Assembly (NCBI RefSeq): GCF_001939115.1
Contig: NZ_MQTZ01000002.1
Location: 130,904-194,903 of the forward strand
Source: Leptolyngbya sp. 'hensonii'
GTDB taxonomy: Bacteria > Cyanobacteriota > Cyanobacteriia > GCF-001939115
Length of the DNA: 64,000 nt
Direction: 5' to 3'
Position 1 is the stretch's first letter. Every line of letters begins with the position of its first letter. Both the position numbers and the translations under genes were made by a program. Below the pieces are notes generated by a model. It had not been told where the DNA came from. It saw only the letters and a program-made list of their open reading frames with translations, and did not search any database. Of the stretch, positions 10,901 to 18,637 are shown in pieces.

Positions 10901-11649
10901 CCAACCCCTTCCAGGCTGGTCGTCTTTACCGCACAGGGGACCGGGTACGCTATCTCCCGGATGGCAACCTGGAGTTTCTCGGTCGGATTGATCAGCAGGT
11001 GAAGATTCGGGGATTCCGAATTGAGTTGGGTGAAATCGAAGCCATCCTCCTCCAGCAGCCGATCGTACAGCAGGCTGCTGTGGAAGTGTTTGGTGATCGC
11101 CCGGACGATCGACGGTTGGTGGCTTATCTGGTGCCAGAGCCTCAGCAGGAGTTCTCCCTGGATGCTGTGCGTCAGGCCTTGAAGGAGAAATTACCGGCTT
11201 ATATGCTGCCGTCAGCTTTTATGCAACTGGAGGCTATTCCCTTGACCCCCAATGGGAAGATCGATCGACGGGCCTTGCCGGTTCCTGTGCCGGGGGATTC
11301 TGCTCCAGCCAGTGGAACCTTTGTGCCACCAGGGACTCCGACCGAAGTGGCCCTGGTGAGGATTTGGGCTGATGTGCTGAAACTGGATCAGGTGAGTACC
11401 CAGGATGACTTCTTTGACCTGGGGGGGCATTCGCTCCTGGCTACCCAGGTGATTGCGCGGGTGCAAGGAACCTTTGGGGTTGAATTGCCCCTGCGGGCCC
11501 TGTTCGAAGCGAGCACGATTCAGAGTCTGGCGGGCTTAATTGTCACCCAACAGTTGGAGCAGGCAGATAACGATGAGCTGGAGCGTCTGCTGGCGGAGGT
11601 AGATGCCCTTTCCGATGAGGCTGTGCAGCGCATGCTGTCAGAGTCTTGA
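4987..11649 (+). CDS. Bimodular nonribosomal peptide synthetase (docking-C-A-PCP-C-A-PCP)
   Basis: Protein of 2220 aa whose ATG overlaps the PKS stop (ATGA), implying translational coupling. Residues 1-55 resemble a TubC-type N-terminal docking domain (LWVEGDRLCFRAPKGALT). The first C domain has HHIVADG near residue 188 and differs in sequence from the other two, as expected for one that accepts a polyketide. A1 (about 530-1030) reads D-F-W-N-I-G-M-V-H plus Lys when I align it by eye to GrsA, the known threonine code. PCP1 has LGGHSLLA, Ser about 1081. C2 has HHIIADG near 1273. A2 (about 1600-2090) reads D-A-E-D-I-G-T-I-V, which I cannot assign; the two acidic positions would suit a basic side chain (inference). 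PCP2 Ser is about 2149. The helical tail (ERLLAEVDALSDEAVQ) probably docks to the next NRPS. No epimerase, methyltransferase or cyclisation domain is seen. Confidence 0.95.
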   Translation: MTGSELLLLLSERGVELWVEGDRLCFRAPKGALTPELRTLLAEHKEDLLTQLRQAPPIVAPLSYNQRSLWFLWQLTENSAAYNVAFTAVIATDVDPAALKSAFQVLTDRHPALRTTFTTENGVPIQQIHPHRQVDFEGVDATAWDDLTLRDRVTAAYRRPFNLETGPLLRVTLFSQSPQHHVLLLTIHHIVADGWSLWVLLDELRVLYPLQSTGASHSLSRLTTTYPDYVQWQAEILADAQGQKLTDYWQQQLEGELPILDLPTDRTRPALQTDRGGSHPLVLDRELTQSLKALAKAQGVTLYMLLLAAFQTLLHRYSRQDDLLVGSPVFGRNKPEFANLVGDFVNMLPLRADLSGNPTFTELLVRVRQMVLGALEHQDYPFALLVEQMGGQRDASRSPLFQVTFDLQRLQSFGELADLFVPGATTARVNLGGLILEPFPMAQQEGQFDLTMQLVEVNDTLPGVLKYNADLFDAATIARMIGHFQTLLQSLLADPQQRLSELPLLTPVERQQLLVEWNPAGMAASPHQCLHHLFEAQVARTPDAIAVTCGDQHLTYQQLNQRANQVAAHLQHLGVGPESLVGLCVDRSLDLVVGIVAILKAGGAYVPLDLMYPAERLAYILQDAQISILLTQTALISQLPPHALTIVDLDDPAGVLAGQSTVNPESTVTPENLAYVIYTSGSTGTPKGVLVTHTNGSRLFSATADWYQFNAQDVWTLFHSYAFDFSVWELWGALLYGGRLVVVPFDISRDAQAFYQLLGRERVTVLNQTPSAFRQLIQAEQALGTEQALHLRYVIFGGEALDLQSLKPWFDRHGDRQPQLVNMYGITETTVHVTYRPLTRADLDNPTSGIGVPIPDLQLYVLDPSQQPVPIGVPGEIYVGGQGVARGYLNRPELTAERFLPHPFVTTTAARLYRSGDLARYRANGELEYLGRLDHQVKIRGFRIELGEIESLLMRHPAVGQVLVKVDDNGQDDKRLVAYVVPTPGQSLTTEDLRRSLKEQVPTYMVPAAFVLLEAFPLTANGKIDQRALPAPDLADRRSLAGVFVPPTTPAEVALAGIWSEVLGIEQVGIEDNFFDLGGHSLLATQVVSRIREEFQIDLPLRALFEAPTIHGLSLLLETHPQVQATQDLDPIQPIPRDQPIPLSFAQERLWFLGQLEGENSTYNISGAIRIEGSLQISVLEQAITEIVRRHEGLRTAFPSVNGVPVQRIIPPAPVALALINLQELGEPERSTELQRLFAQETHRLFDLEQGPLLQLSLVQLELESSVLLLTMHHIIADGWSLGVFIQELSTLYTAFIKGQPSPLPELPIQYADFTIWQRQWLQGETLATQLSYWKQQLASAPPLLELPTDHPRPPVQSFQGHTETFMLDAPLTQQLHRLSQTMGATLYMTVLAVYVTLLARYSGQDDICVGSPIANRNRRETQSLIGLLLNTLVMRVRLQADFSFADLLNQVRKTALDAYAHQDVPFEQLIETLHPERSLSHSLWFQVMFIVQNMPLQALELPGLTLTPLDAQHEAAKFDQTLTLVEVDQQIKCYLEYNTDLFEPATMQRLIGHFQTLLAAIVENPHQKLAQLPVLTPPERQQLLLDWNQSALEFQPLGTCMHALFEAQVARSPAAIAVQFLEVQLTYQALNERANQLAHHLISLGVGPDQLVGICVERSPDLIVAVLGTLKAGGAYVPLDPAYPSDRIGYILDDAQISVLLTQAPLRSKLPAQTAPVVCLDADWATIATQPTHNPTGIVTTENLAYVIYTSGSTGKPKGVMIEHQALVNFTQAARQVYGFHDRDRVLQFASISFDAAAEELYPCLITGGTLVLRTDEMIRSAATFIQLCQDWQLTVLDLPTAYWFQLTADLESQGLVLPSSLRLVIIGGEQVLPSQVAVWQQLQGHLPALVNTYGPTEATIVATVYDIPTGSQSLQAIPIGRPLEHVQTYVLDPMLQPVPIGIPGELCIGGMALARGYLNQPDLSTEKFVPNPFQAGRLYRTGDRVRYLPDGNLEFLGRIDQQVKIRGFRIELGEIEAILLQQPIVQQAAVEVFGDRPDDRRLVAYLVPEPQQEFSLDAVRQALKEKLPAYMLPSAFMQLEAIPLTPNGKIDRRALPVPVPGDSAPASGTFVPPGTPTEVALVRIWADVLKLDQVSTQDDFFDLGGHSLLATQVIARVQGTFGVELPLRALFEASTIQSLAGLIVTQQLEQADNDELERLLAEVDALSDEAVQRMLSES

Positions 11650-11682
11650 TGTATTGCACAGGGGTTTATGGAGGAGAACACC

Positions 11683-14600
11683 ATGAGTGATCTGTTGAAG
11701 CGACTGGAACATCTGTCGCCAGAAAAGCGAGAACTGCTCCTGAAGAAACTGCGTAGTCAGTCCCTGGTTTCTGAAGGTGCTGCCTCGGCTCAAGCTTCTG
11801 CCATCCCCCTGGTCAGCCGGACAGCAGGGGAATTACCCCTGTCCTTTGCCCAACAGCGTCTCTGGTTCCTGGATCAACTGGAGGGCCAGACCACTGCCTA
11901 TAACATTGCTGGAGCGGCTCGCCTGATCGGCAAGCTGCATGTTGAGGCGCTGGAGCGGGCTATTTCGGAAATTATCCATCGTCATGAGGTGCTGCGGACG
12001 ACCTTTCCCACGATCGAGGGGGTTCCCACTCAGCGAATTGCGCCGCCCCAGCCTGTAACCCTACCCGTGACCGATCTGCAATCCCTCCCCCCCGATGAAC
12101 GGGCAGCGGAAGTACAACGCTTAAGTGCGGCGGCCATCCACCAGACCTTTGATCTGGCGACGGGACCCCTGCTGCAGGCCAGCCTCCTCAAACTGGAGCC
12201 GGAAGTGCATGTCCTGCTGGTGACGATGCACCACATTGTCTCCGATGGCTGGTCGATCGGGGTTTTCATGCGGGAATCTTCTGCCCTGTATGGAGCTTTC
12301 TCTAGGGGGGAATCCTCTCCCCTGCCGGAATTGCCGATTCAATATGCCGATTTTGCCGCCTGGCAGCGTCAGTCTCTGCAGGGAGAGACGCTGACCCGAC
12401 AACTGACCTACTGGATGCAGCAGTTGCAGGGCACTCCTCCCCTGCTGGACCTCCCGACCGATCGCCCCCGCCCCCCCATTCAGATCTTCCGGGGGGGGAG
12501 TCATGTTCTGGAGATCTCCCCTGGGCTGACAACAGCTCTGCGTAGCCTCAGTCGCCAAGCTGGCAGCACCCTGTTCATGACCACCCTGGCTGCTTTCAAA
12601 CTGCTATTGCGAGCCTGGACCCACCAGGAGGATATCGTGGTCGGGACTCCCGTGGCTGGCCGTAATCGCCTGGAAACGGAGGGATTGATTGGGTTTTTCA
12701 TCAATACCCTGGTACTCCGCACCGATCTGTCGGGTCAGCGCAGTTTTCGCGAGTTGCTGCAGCGGGTGCGGGAAGTCACTTTGGGAGCCTTCGCCCATCA
12801 GGATACACCCTTTGAAAAGCTGGTGGAGGAACTGCATCCCACCCGTAACCTGAGCTATAACCCCATCTTTCAGGTGTGGTTCAACATGCTGAACCTGGGT
12901 AAGGTCAGCATTGATCTGCCAGGGCTGCAGGTGGAGCCAATGAGTAACCTGGAGGTGGAGGCCAAATTTGATCTCACCCTGTATGTGGGGGAACAGGATG
13001 ACAGCCTGAAATTGACCCTGGTTTACAATGCGGAACTGTTTGATGCCGATCGCATGGCGGAGTTGCTGGCCCAATACCGCCAGCTCCTGGAACAGGCCGT
13101 TGCCGAGCCCGATGCCCCCCTCTCCAGTTTCTCCCTGGTCACTCCGGCTGCCAGGACCCACCTGCCCGACCCGACCCTGCCCCTCTCGTCGGAGTGGTTC
13201 GGCTCTATTCCTGCCAGGGTTACCCAACAGGCCCAACAACGGCCTGACCCGATCGCCCTGGTGGATGACCAGGGTACCTGGAGTTATGCGGAGCTGGAAG
13301 CGGCCAGTAACCAGTTGGCCCATTGCCTGCTGAACCAGGGGATCCAATCTCAGGAGGTGGTTGCAGTCTATGCCCACCGCAGTGCCTCCCTGGTCTGGGC
13401 CTTACTGGGAATTCTTAAAGCTGGGGCGGCCTTCCTGATTCTGGATCCGGCCTATCCACCGACCCGTCTGGTCAACTGTCTCCAGCAGGCCCAGCCCCAG
13501 GGTTGGCTGCAGTTGGAGGCTGCTGGTCCTGTACCGACTGAGCTGGCAGAAGCGATCGAGACCCTGGGAATGCGGGTCCGTCTCACCTTGCCCCCTGACC
13601 CGACGGGTGCCCCGGAGTTGAGCCCCCTGCCGGTGGTGCCTCCTCCTGTGACGATCGACCCCGATGCCTTGGCCTATGTTGCCTTTACCTCTGGCTCGAC
13701 GGGCAAACCGAAGGGAATTCTGGGCACCCACCGGCCCCTGTCCCACTTTCTCAAATGGCAGACTGAAACTTTTGATTTGCAACCTGCCGATCGCTTCAGC
13801 CTGCTTTCTGGGCTTTCCCACGATCCTTTGCTGCGGGATCTGTTCACCCCGCTTTGGCTGGGGGCAACGGTCTGCATTCCGACCCAGGCGACGATCGAAA
13901 CTCCAGGCCGCCTGGCCACCTGGTTGGCCCAGCAACAGGTGACGGTGCTGCATCTTTCCCCGGCTCTAGGACAACTCCTGACCGATCCCAATCTGGCCAG
14001 CCAGCCAACTATTTCTACCCTACCCCAGTTGCGCTATGCCTTTTTCGGCGGCGATCGACTGACCCAGCAGGATGTGCTGCGGCTCCGTCAACTGGCCCCA
14101 ACTGTCACCTGCATCAATTGCTATGGCACAACGGAAACGCCCCAGATCATGGGCCATTTTATTGTCCCCCCCGATGCGTCCCTGGAAACTGGCCAGGATA
14201 CTCTCCGTTCCCGGCAGATGTTGCCCATCGGTCGGGGGATTAGGAATACCCAACTGCTGGTGCTGCGACAGCACCAATTAGTGGGTGTCGGCGAAGTTGG
14301 GGAAATCTATGTTCGGACTCCCTACCTGTCCAGGGGCTACCTGGGGGATGAGGCCCTGACCCAGGAACGGTATATCCCCAATCCGTTCACCCAACTGCCC
14401 GGGGATCGGCTGTATCGGACGGGAGACCTGGGCTACTATCGCCCGGATGGCAACCTGGAATTTCTGGGTCGTCAGGATCATCAGGTCATCCTGCGGGGGT
14501 TCCGGATTGAGCTGGATGAGATCACGGCAGCCTTGCGTCAGCACCCCCAACTTGCCGAGATCCTGGTGACAGTACGGGAGGACCAGCCTGGAGAGAAACG

Positions 14601-16038
14601 CCTGGTGGCCTACCTCCTCTCCCCAGAGGCAGAATTACCCCCTCCCTCAGACCTGCGCCAGTTTCTCCAGACCCAACTTCCCGCTTACATGATTCCATCT
14701 GCCTTTGTCCGTCTAGAACACATTCCCCTCACCCCCAACGGCAAAGTTGATTATGCTGCGTTACCAGCGCCAGCCCCCCCTGCAACGGCAGCAGGTCCTA
14801 CCCCGACATTGCCCCAGGATGAGGTAGAGCGGCAGTTGACTGAGATTTGGGAAAGAGTGCTGGGTCTGGAATCTATTCGCGTGACAGATAACTTTTTTGA
14901 CCTGGGGGGCCATTCTCTCCAGGCTGTGCGTCTGTTTGCTGAAATTGAAAAAGCTTTTGGTCGGGTCCTGCCCCTGGCCACTTTCTTTCAAGCAGCAACG
15001 ATCCGGGATCTGGCTGCCATCCTGCGCCAGGAAAAATCCCAGGTTCCCTGGTCCTCCCTGGTTCCCTTGCAACCCAATGGCACGCGCCTGCCCCTATTCC
15101 TCATGCATGCGGGGGGGGGGAACCTGCTGATCTATCGGGATCTGGTCAACGCCCTTGATGCTGATCAACCCGTCTATGGATTGCAGCCGATCGGTCTGGA
15201 TGGCAGTCAGAAACTCCTGTCTCGACTGGAAGATATGGCATCCTACTACATTGCCCAGATGCGGGAAATGCAGCCTGAGGGCCCCTACTTCCTGGCGGGA
15301 TTGTCTACGGGGGGCGCGATCGCCTGGGAAATTGCCCGCCAACTTGATCAACAGGGACAGACGACGGCTCTGCTGGCTATGTTTGACACCCATGGTCCTG
15401 GCTATCCCCAATTGCTGTCCCCCATTCCCCGACTTCTGTCCGTGCTCCTCTGGGTGGGTTGGGATACGGGCAGACGCATTCTGCGATTTCCGTTCCGATT
15501 AGTGCAGAAACTCCGCAAATTCCAGATCAAAGGCTTCCGACTCGTCAGGCGCAAGGTGGATGAGGAAGCGGTCGTCCAGCAATTCCTGGTCCAGAGTCAG
15601 ATTGAACAGAAGATGGAAGTGTATGAAACTTACACCAGCGCAGCCAGTCCCTTGGAGAAATGGATTGACACGCTGATTATTGATCTCTTGAAACGATCGT
15701 CCCAGCCCTACTATGCCAATACCTTTGCCACCGGTCTGTATCGCAATGCCGTCAATACCCTTCCCGAAGCGCTCCGGAAGATTCATGCAGCCAATCTGGC
15801 GGCTCGCAAAGCCTATACCTATCAGCCTGCGCCGGTGCGAGTCACCCTGTTTCGGGCGCAGCAGCGACCACCAGGAATTTATCGTGACCCCTATTTAGGC
15901 TGGAAGGAAATGGCCGTCCATGGCATTGAAATTCATGACAGCCCTGGCAACCATATTTCCCTGTTGCGCTCGCCCGTGCTGGCCCGAAAATTTAAACGTT
16001 GCCTGGAAAAAGCTCAGATCAGAACTCCCCATGCCTGA
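11683..16038 (+). CDS. Terminating nonribosomal peptide synthetase module (C-A-PCP-TE)
   Basis: I chose the ATG at 11683 because GGAGGAG lies 6-7 bases before it; an ATG at 11668 is in frame but has no such site. The 1451 aa start with a charged helix (MSDLLKRLEHLSPEKRELL) likely to dock with the preceding NRPS. C: HHIVSDG near residue 183. A: about 515-1030, core YVAFTSGSTGKPKG, with LSGLSHDPLLRDLFTPLWLG and YAFFGGDRLT. These are hallmarks of the yeast Lys2/alpha-aminoadipate class rather than ordinary NRPS A domains. The pocket read by eye is D-P-R-H-F-G-C-Q-I. PCP Ser about 1078 (GGHSLQA). Thioesterase: GLSTGG Ser about 1208, Asp about 1235, His about 1424 in SPGNHISLL, with a long lid between Asp and His. 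It should release the finished chain by hydrolysis or cyclisation. The amino acid is uncertain; a dicarboxylic one is possible. Confidence 0.94.
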   Translation: MSDLLKRLEHLSPEKRELLLKKLRSQSLVSEGAASAQASAIPLVSRTAGELPLSFAQQRLWFLDQLEGQTTAYNIAGAARLIGKLHVEALERAISEIIHRHEVLRTTFPTIEGVPTQRIAPPQPVTLPVTDLQSLPPDERAAEVQRLSAAAIHQTFDLATGPLLQASLLKLEPEVHVLLVTMHHIVSDGWSIGVFMRESSALYGAFSRGESSPLPELPIQYADFAAWQRQSLQGETLTRQLTYWMQQLQGTPPLLDLPTDRPRPPIQIFRGGSHVLEISPGLTTALRSLSRQAGSTLFMTTLAAFKLLLRAWTHQEDIVVGTPVAGRNRLETEGLIGFFINTLVLRTDLSGQRSFRELLQRVREVTLGAFAHQDTPFEKLVEELHPTRNLSYNPIFQVWFNMLNLGKVSIDLPGLQVEPMSNLEVEAKFDLTLYVGEQDDSLKLTLVYNAELFDADRMAELLAQYRQLLEQAVAEPDAPLSSFSLVTPAARTHLPDPTLPLSSEWFGSIPARVTQQAQQRPDPIALVDDQGTWSYAELEAASNQLAHCLLNQGIQSQEVVAVYAHRSASLVWALLGILKAGAAFLILDPAYPPTRLVNCLQQAQPQGWLQLEAAGPVPTELAEAIETLGMRVRLTLPPDPTGAPELSPLPVVPPPVTIDPDALAYVAFTSGSTGKPKGILGTHRPLSHFLKWQTETFDLQPADRFSLLSGLSHDPLLRDLFTPLWLGATVCIPTQATIETPGRLATWLAQQQVTVLHLSPALGQLLTDPNLASQPTISTLPQLRYAFFGGDRLTQQDVLRLRQLAPTVTCINCYGTTETPQIMGHFIVPPDASLETGQDTLRSRQMLPIGRGIRNTQLLVLRQHQLVGVGEVGEIYVRTPYLSRGYLGDEALTQERYIPNPFTQLPGDRLYRTGDLGYYRPDGNLEFLGRQDHQVILRGFRIELDEITAALRQHPQLAEILVTVREDQPGEKRLVAYLLSPEAELPPPSDLRQFLQTQLPAYMIPSAFVRLEHIPLTPNGKVDYAALPAPAPPATAAGPTPTLPQDEVERQLTEIWERVLGLESIRVTDNFFDLGGHSLQAVRLFAEIEKAFGRVLPLATFFQAATIRDLAAILRQEKSQVPWSSLVPLQPNGTRLPLFLMHAGGGNLLIYRDLVNALDADQPVYGLQPIGLDGSQKLLSRLEDMASYYIAQMREMQPEGPYFLAGLSTGGAIAWEIARQLDQQGQTTALLAMFDTHGPGYPQLLSPIPRLLSVLLWVGWDTGRRILRFPFRLVQKLRKFQIKGFRLVRRKVDEEAVVQQFLVQSQIEQKMEVYETYTSAASPLEKWIDTLIIDLLKRSSQPYYANTFATGLYRNAVNTLPEALRKIHAANLAARKAYTYQPAPVRVTLFRAQQRPPGIYRDPYLGWKEMAVHGIEIHDSPGNHISLLRSPVLARKFKRCLEKAQIRTPHA

Positions 16039-16774
16039 AATTAATCCCTGGATGACCTGCTTCAAAGCCCAACCTCAGGCAAAGCTACGCCTGTTTTGCT
16101 TCCCCTATGCGGGGGCGGGGGCGTCGGTATTTCGCACCTGGGCGACCCAGTTGCCAGAGACGATCGAGGTTTATGCAATTCAGCTTCCAGGGCGGGAAAC
16201 CAGATTACGAGAACCCCTGTTCACTGACTTGGTGCCGCTGGTGGAAGCCCTCACCCCTGTGCTGTTGCCTCATTTCGATCGCCCCTTCGCCTTTTATGGC
16301 CACAGCCTGGGAGCCCTGATCAGTTTCTCCCTTTCCCTGCAACTCCGTCGGAGCGGTCAGCCTTTGCCGCAACATCTGCTTGTTGCCAGCCGTCGGGCTC
16401 CCCAGATCCCCACCCAATCCCCAATTCATGCCCTTCCCGATCCGGAGTTTGCCCTGGCCTTGCAACGTTACGATGGCACACCGGAAGCTGTTCTGCAGAA
16501 TGCCGAATTGATGGAGATTTTTCTTCCCATCCTGCGGGCTGATCTGATGATTCATGAACGCTACCAGCATGCCGATGAACCTCCGCTGGATTGTCCAATT
16601 TCCGCTTTTGGTGGGGTTCAGGATCAGGAAGTCAGTCATCCTGAACTGGCTGCCTGGGAATTCCAAACAGCCAGCTCGTTTAAGCTGCGCCAGTTTCCAG
16701 GGGGGCATCTTTTCCTGAAGCAGGAAGGGGCGGCCCTGTTAACGGCGATCGTTGAGGATTTGTCCCTGGATTAA
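16031..16774 (+). CDS. Type II thioesterase of the PKS/NRPS cluster
   Basis: External alpha/beta-hydrolase editing thioesterase (GrsT/RifR type) that removes stalled or wrong acyl groups from carrier proteins. The protein is 247 aa, the usual length. The ATG at 16031 overlaps the NRPS stop by 8 bases; the in-frame codons further upstream lie inside the NRPS gene and are not needed. Motifs: FCFPYAGAGASVF near the N-terminus, nucleophile in YGHSLGA (Ser about residue 92), Asp in GGVQDQEV, His in FPGGHLFL. It is the last gene of the assembly-line operon. Its stop overlaps the stop of the convergent hcp gene by 4 bases, so the operon ends abruptly here. Confidence 0.94.
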   Translation: MPEINPWMTCFKAQPQAKLRLFCFPYAGAGASVFRTWATQLPETIEVYAIQLPGRETRLREPLFTDLVPLVEALTPVLLPHFDRPFAFYGHSLGALISFSLSLQLRRSGQPLPQHLLVASRRAPQIPTQSPIHALPDPEFALALQRYDGTPEAVLQNAELMEIFLPILRADLMIHERYQHADEPPLDCPISAFGGVQDQEVSHPELAAWEFQTASSFKLRQFPGGHLFLKQEGAALLTAIVEDLSLD

Positions 16775-18405
16775 CCCAGACAGGCCGCCAGATCCTGCTC
16801 TGGTGTGGTAATCAGCTTCAAGTTAAAGGTCTCCGACAGCAATTTCACCACATTAGGGCTGAGGAAAGCGGGCAAGGTCGGCCCAATCCGAATATTCTGA
16901 ATGCCCAGGGCCAGCAGGGTCAGCAGTACGGCGATCGCTTTCTGCTCATACCAGGACAAGACCATGGATAGGGGAAGTTGGTTGACTTCCACCCCGAATG
17001 CGTTGGCCAGGGCCACAGCAATCTGAATTGCCGAGTAGGCATCGTTGCACTGTCCCACATCCAGGAGACGGGGAATGCCGCCGATCGTGCCCAGGTCTTG
17101 ATCGAAGAAACGGAATTTACCGCAACCCAGGGTTAGGACGACACAATCCTGGGGCATGGTTTCGACCAGATCACTGTAGTAGTTGCGGCCTGGTTTGGCC
17201 CCATCACAGCCACCGACCAGGAAGAAGTGGCGGATCTGGCCCTGTTTCACCGCATCAATCACCGCATCAGCCACCCCCAGCACTGCATGACGGGCAAAGC
17301 CAGTGGTGACGCTGCCCCGATCTGTCTCCTCGGTGAATCCTGGCAGTTCCAGGGCTTTCTGGATAATTGGGGAAACATCCTCAATGCTGGTATGAAGTAG
17401 CCCCGGATATCCGACTGGCCCCAGGGTAAAGAGCCGATCGCTGTAGGTGTCGTGGGGGGGCATGAGGCAATTGGTGGTCATGACGATCGGACCCGGGAAG
17501 TGATCAAAGTCATGGGTCTGGTTCTGCCATGCCGTACCGTAATGCCCATAGAGGTGAGGATAGGTCTGTTTCAGCTTGGGATACCCATGGGCTGGCAACA
17601 GTTCCCCATGGGTATAAACGGTGATGCCCGTTCCCACGGTCTGTTCCAGGATGGCCTTCAGGTCTCGCAGGTCGTGCCCGGAAACGAGGATGGCCTTACC
17701 CGCGATCGTCCCCAGGGGCACGGTCGTTGGCACTGGATGGCCAAAGGTTTCGGTATTTCCCGCATCCAGCAGTTCCATGGCTTTCAGATTCATTTGGCCA
17801 ACCTTAAGGGCTAGACCGACCCAATCCTGCAGGCTCTTGTCCTGGGCATCCAGGCTGACCAGCACTTCATGGCAGAAGCGATAAAAGCCCTCATCCTGTT
17901 GATTCAGTTCCAGGGCATGGAAGGCATAGGCCGCAGCACCCTTCAGGCCATAGAGAACGGTGAGTTTGAGGGAGAAAATATCCACATCGGAGGCAGATTG
18001 ACTGATAAAGGCATACTCCAGATCCCGCCCCTGTTTCATCCGCTGGGCCAGATCGCCAGCGGGTTGAAAGGTGGAGAGCATAGATTCGACAACGACCTCT
18101 CCCGTGCTATGAATTTGCAGCTTCAGACTATCCCGCAGGGCGATCGCCCGATTCACGAAGGCCACAAAATCATTCGGATCAAAGTTCACATTGGTCAGTG
18201 TGGAAAAGAGCATCTCACAGGTAAACTCATCCGTCTCGCGGGTGGCAATCCCCAGAGCTTTGGCCTGCAGGGCCACCTGAGACAATCCCCGCAAACAATG
18301 CACCAACAGATCCTGCAACGCATCGACTTCTGGACTCTTGCCGCAAGCTCCCCACTGATGACAGACATCGCCCCGGGTGGTTTGTTCACACTGATTACAA
18401 AACAT
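16771..18405 (-). CDS. hcp: Hydroxylamine reductase / hybrid cluster protein
   Basis: 544 aa Hcp, which reduces hydroxylamine and is also reported as a nitric oxide reductase under nitrosative stress. The N-terminus MFCNQCEQT followed by CHQWGACGK holds the CxxC-type ligands of the [4Fe-4S] cluster. The hybrid Fe-S-O cluster ligands are visible as HGELLPAHG, TTNCLMPP, GGCDGAKPGR, LTLGCGKFRF and DVGQCNDAYS, with Glu and Lys in LSWYEQKA. Length and motif order are normal, so the protein should be functional. The gene is monocistronic, convergent with the biosynthetic operon. Upstream is a perfect TTGACTTAAGTCAA palindrome, a plausible CRP/FNR-family (HcpR-like) site, consistent with nitrosative or redox control. 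Confidence 0.97.
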   Translation of the reverse strand: MFCNQCEQTTRGDVCHQWGACGKSPEVDALQDLLVHCLRGLSQVALQAKALGIATRETDEFTCEMLFSTLTNVNFDPNDFVAFVNRAIALRDSLKLQIHSTGEVVVESMLSTFQPAGDLAQRMKQGRDLEYAFISQSASDVDIFSLKLTVLYGLKGAAAYAFHALELNQQDEGFYRFCHEVLVSLDAQDKSLQDWVGLALKVGQMNLKAMELLDAGNTETFGHPVPTTVPLGTIAGKAILVSGHDLRDLKAILEQTVGTGITVYTHGELLPAHGYPKLKQTYPHLYGHYGTAWQNQTHDFDHFPGPIVMTTNCLMPPHDTYSDRLFTLGPVGYPGLLHTSIEDVSPIIQKALELPGFTEETDRGSVTTGFARHAVLGVADAVIDAVKQGQIRHFFLVGGCDGAKPGRNYYSDLVETMPQDCVVLTLGCGKFRFFDQDLGTIGGIPRLLDVGQCNDAYSAIQIAVALANAFGVEVNQLPLSMVLSWYEQKAIAVLLTLLALGIQNIRIGPTLPAFLSPNVVKLLSETFNLKLITTPEQDLAACLG

Positions 18406-18461
18406 AGGTCTTTACTCCAAGCTTCTGAGTCTCAGCCTATAGAGAACGTCAGCATAAATCC

Positions 18462-18475
18462 TTGACTTAAGTCAA
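18462..18475. promoter_or_regulatory. Perfect palindrome TTGACTTAAGTCAA upstream of hcp (CRP/FNR/HcpR-like operator)
   Basis: A 14-bp perfect inverted repeat lies 57 bp before the hcp start. It fits the TTGAC-N4-GTCAA pattern described for HcpR-type regulators of hcp in other bacteria. On the minus strand its centre is about 30 bp upstream of a TATAGG hexamer, close to the spacing of a class II activator. The family assignment is from memory; binding is inferred. Confidence 0.6.
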
Positions 18476-18637
18476 AAGTCCCTGCAATGTTTGGTGAATT
18501 GTTGGTCAGGTGCCTCAAGTTGTTTGACGGGTCAGTGTACCCGCCTTGCCTGTATGAATGTAATATTCGGATCAGAAGTGCAGTTTAGTTATTTGATACT
18601 CAAATGAAGTCTCGCTCCAGTGAACTGACCTACTAGT

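Noticed and set aside
8890-12500. Near-identical stretches in different NRPS C domains (for example PELPIQYADF)
   Set aside because: These are conserved C-domain motifs in paralogous modules, not DNA repeats or a recent duplication that I can prove from this window.
16771-16774. 4-bp overlap of thioesterase and hcp stops as a regulatory device
   Set aside because: Convergent stop overlaps are common in compact genomes, and nothing further supports antisense control.
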